Source of the DNA: Armatimonadetes bacterium RBG_19FT_COMBO_69_19
Lineage (GTDB): Bacteria; Sysuimicrobiota; Sysuimicrobiia; Sysuimicrobiales; Kaftiobacteriaceae
Direction: 5' to 3'
Assembly: GCA_001768125.1 (NCBI GenBank)
Contig: MENB01000070.1
Span: 7,565 to 13,827, forward strand
Length of the DNA stretch: 6,263 nucleotides
The translations under genes were made by a program, and so were the position numbers. Shown here piece after piece: positions 6,204 through 6,263 of the stretch. How positions within the stretch are numbered: position 1 is the stretch's first letter; each line of letters opens with the position of its first letter. The notes beneath the pieces were generated by a model. It worked only from the letters and a program-made list of their open reading frames with translations, had not been told where the DNA came from and did not search any database.

Positions 6204-6263
6204 GTTTTCGCGGGACCATGTTCGGCTAGATCGCCTACCGGTTCCATCTATTACGAGTCGTGA

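Noticed and set aside
4599..6229. 514-codon minus-strand frame and 475-codon plus-strand frame over the D-aminoacylase gene
   Set aside because: They are shadows of the real frame at 4617-6203, which carries the continuous amidohydrolase alignment from first strand to C-terminal domain.
6204..6263. Tail after the D-aminoacylase stop checked for a terminator or a new gene
   Set aside because: No stable hairpin with a T-run, no ribosome binding site, and the only ATG frame (at 6220) stops after three codons.

Overview
This window is a stretch of very GC-rich bacterial chromosome. The coding sequence favours G or C at third codon positions, so long spurious open frames appear on every strand. 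The five genes are chromosomal housekeeping and cell-envelope genes. I see no mobile element, CRISPR array, tRNA or rRNA. The glmU-prs pairing is best known from Gram-positive lineages (Bacillota, Actinomycetota), and the lipid-carrier transferase is of the WecA/TagO type. A high-GC bacterium of that broad grouping is plausible, but the sequence alone does not fix the phylum.

Bases 1-4481 hold four genes on the minus strand, read from high to low coordinates: glmU (3120-4481), prs (2147-3145), a WecA/TagO-type GlcNAc-1-phosphate transferase (984-2102) and wecB/mnaA (968 to beyond base 1). The first two overlap by 26 bp and the last two are 15 bp apart, so they look like an operon. GlmU makes UDP-GlcNAc. 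The WecA-like protein loads GlcNAc-1-phosphate onto undecaprenyl phosphate. WecB epimerises UDP-GlcNAc to UDP-ManNAc. Together these give the precursors of a GlcNAc-ManNAc linkage unit or of another ManNAc-containing envelope glycopolymer. Prs supplies PRPP and is the metabolic outlier.

Bases 4482-4616 form a divergent intergenic region. It contains the glmU ribosome binding site and a short AT-rich patch that may carry promoter elements. Bases 4617-6203 on the plus strand encode an amidohydrolase of the N-acyl-D-amino-acid deacylase (D-aminoacylase) type. Its usual HxH metal motif and metal-binding cysteine are absent, while two other histidines and the catalytic aspartate are kept. Bases 6204-6263 are non-coding, and I see no terminator or gene start there.

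I did not find a clearly new multi-gene system. The points most worth a second look are the altered metal site of the D-aminoacylase homologue, a possible internal leaderless promoter before the transferase gene, and the glmU-prs overlap with its N-terminally extended Prs.
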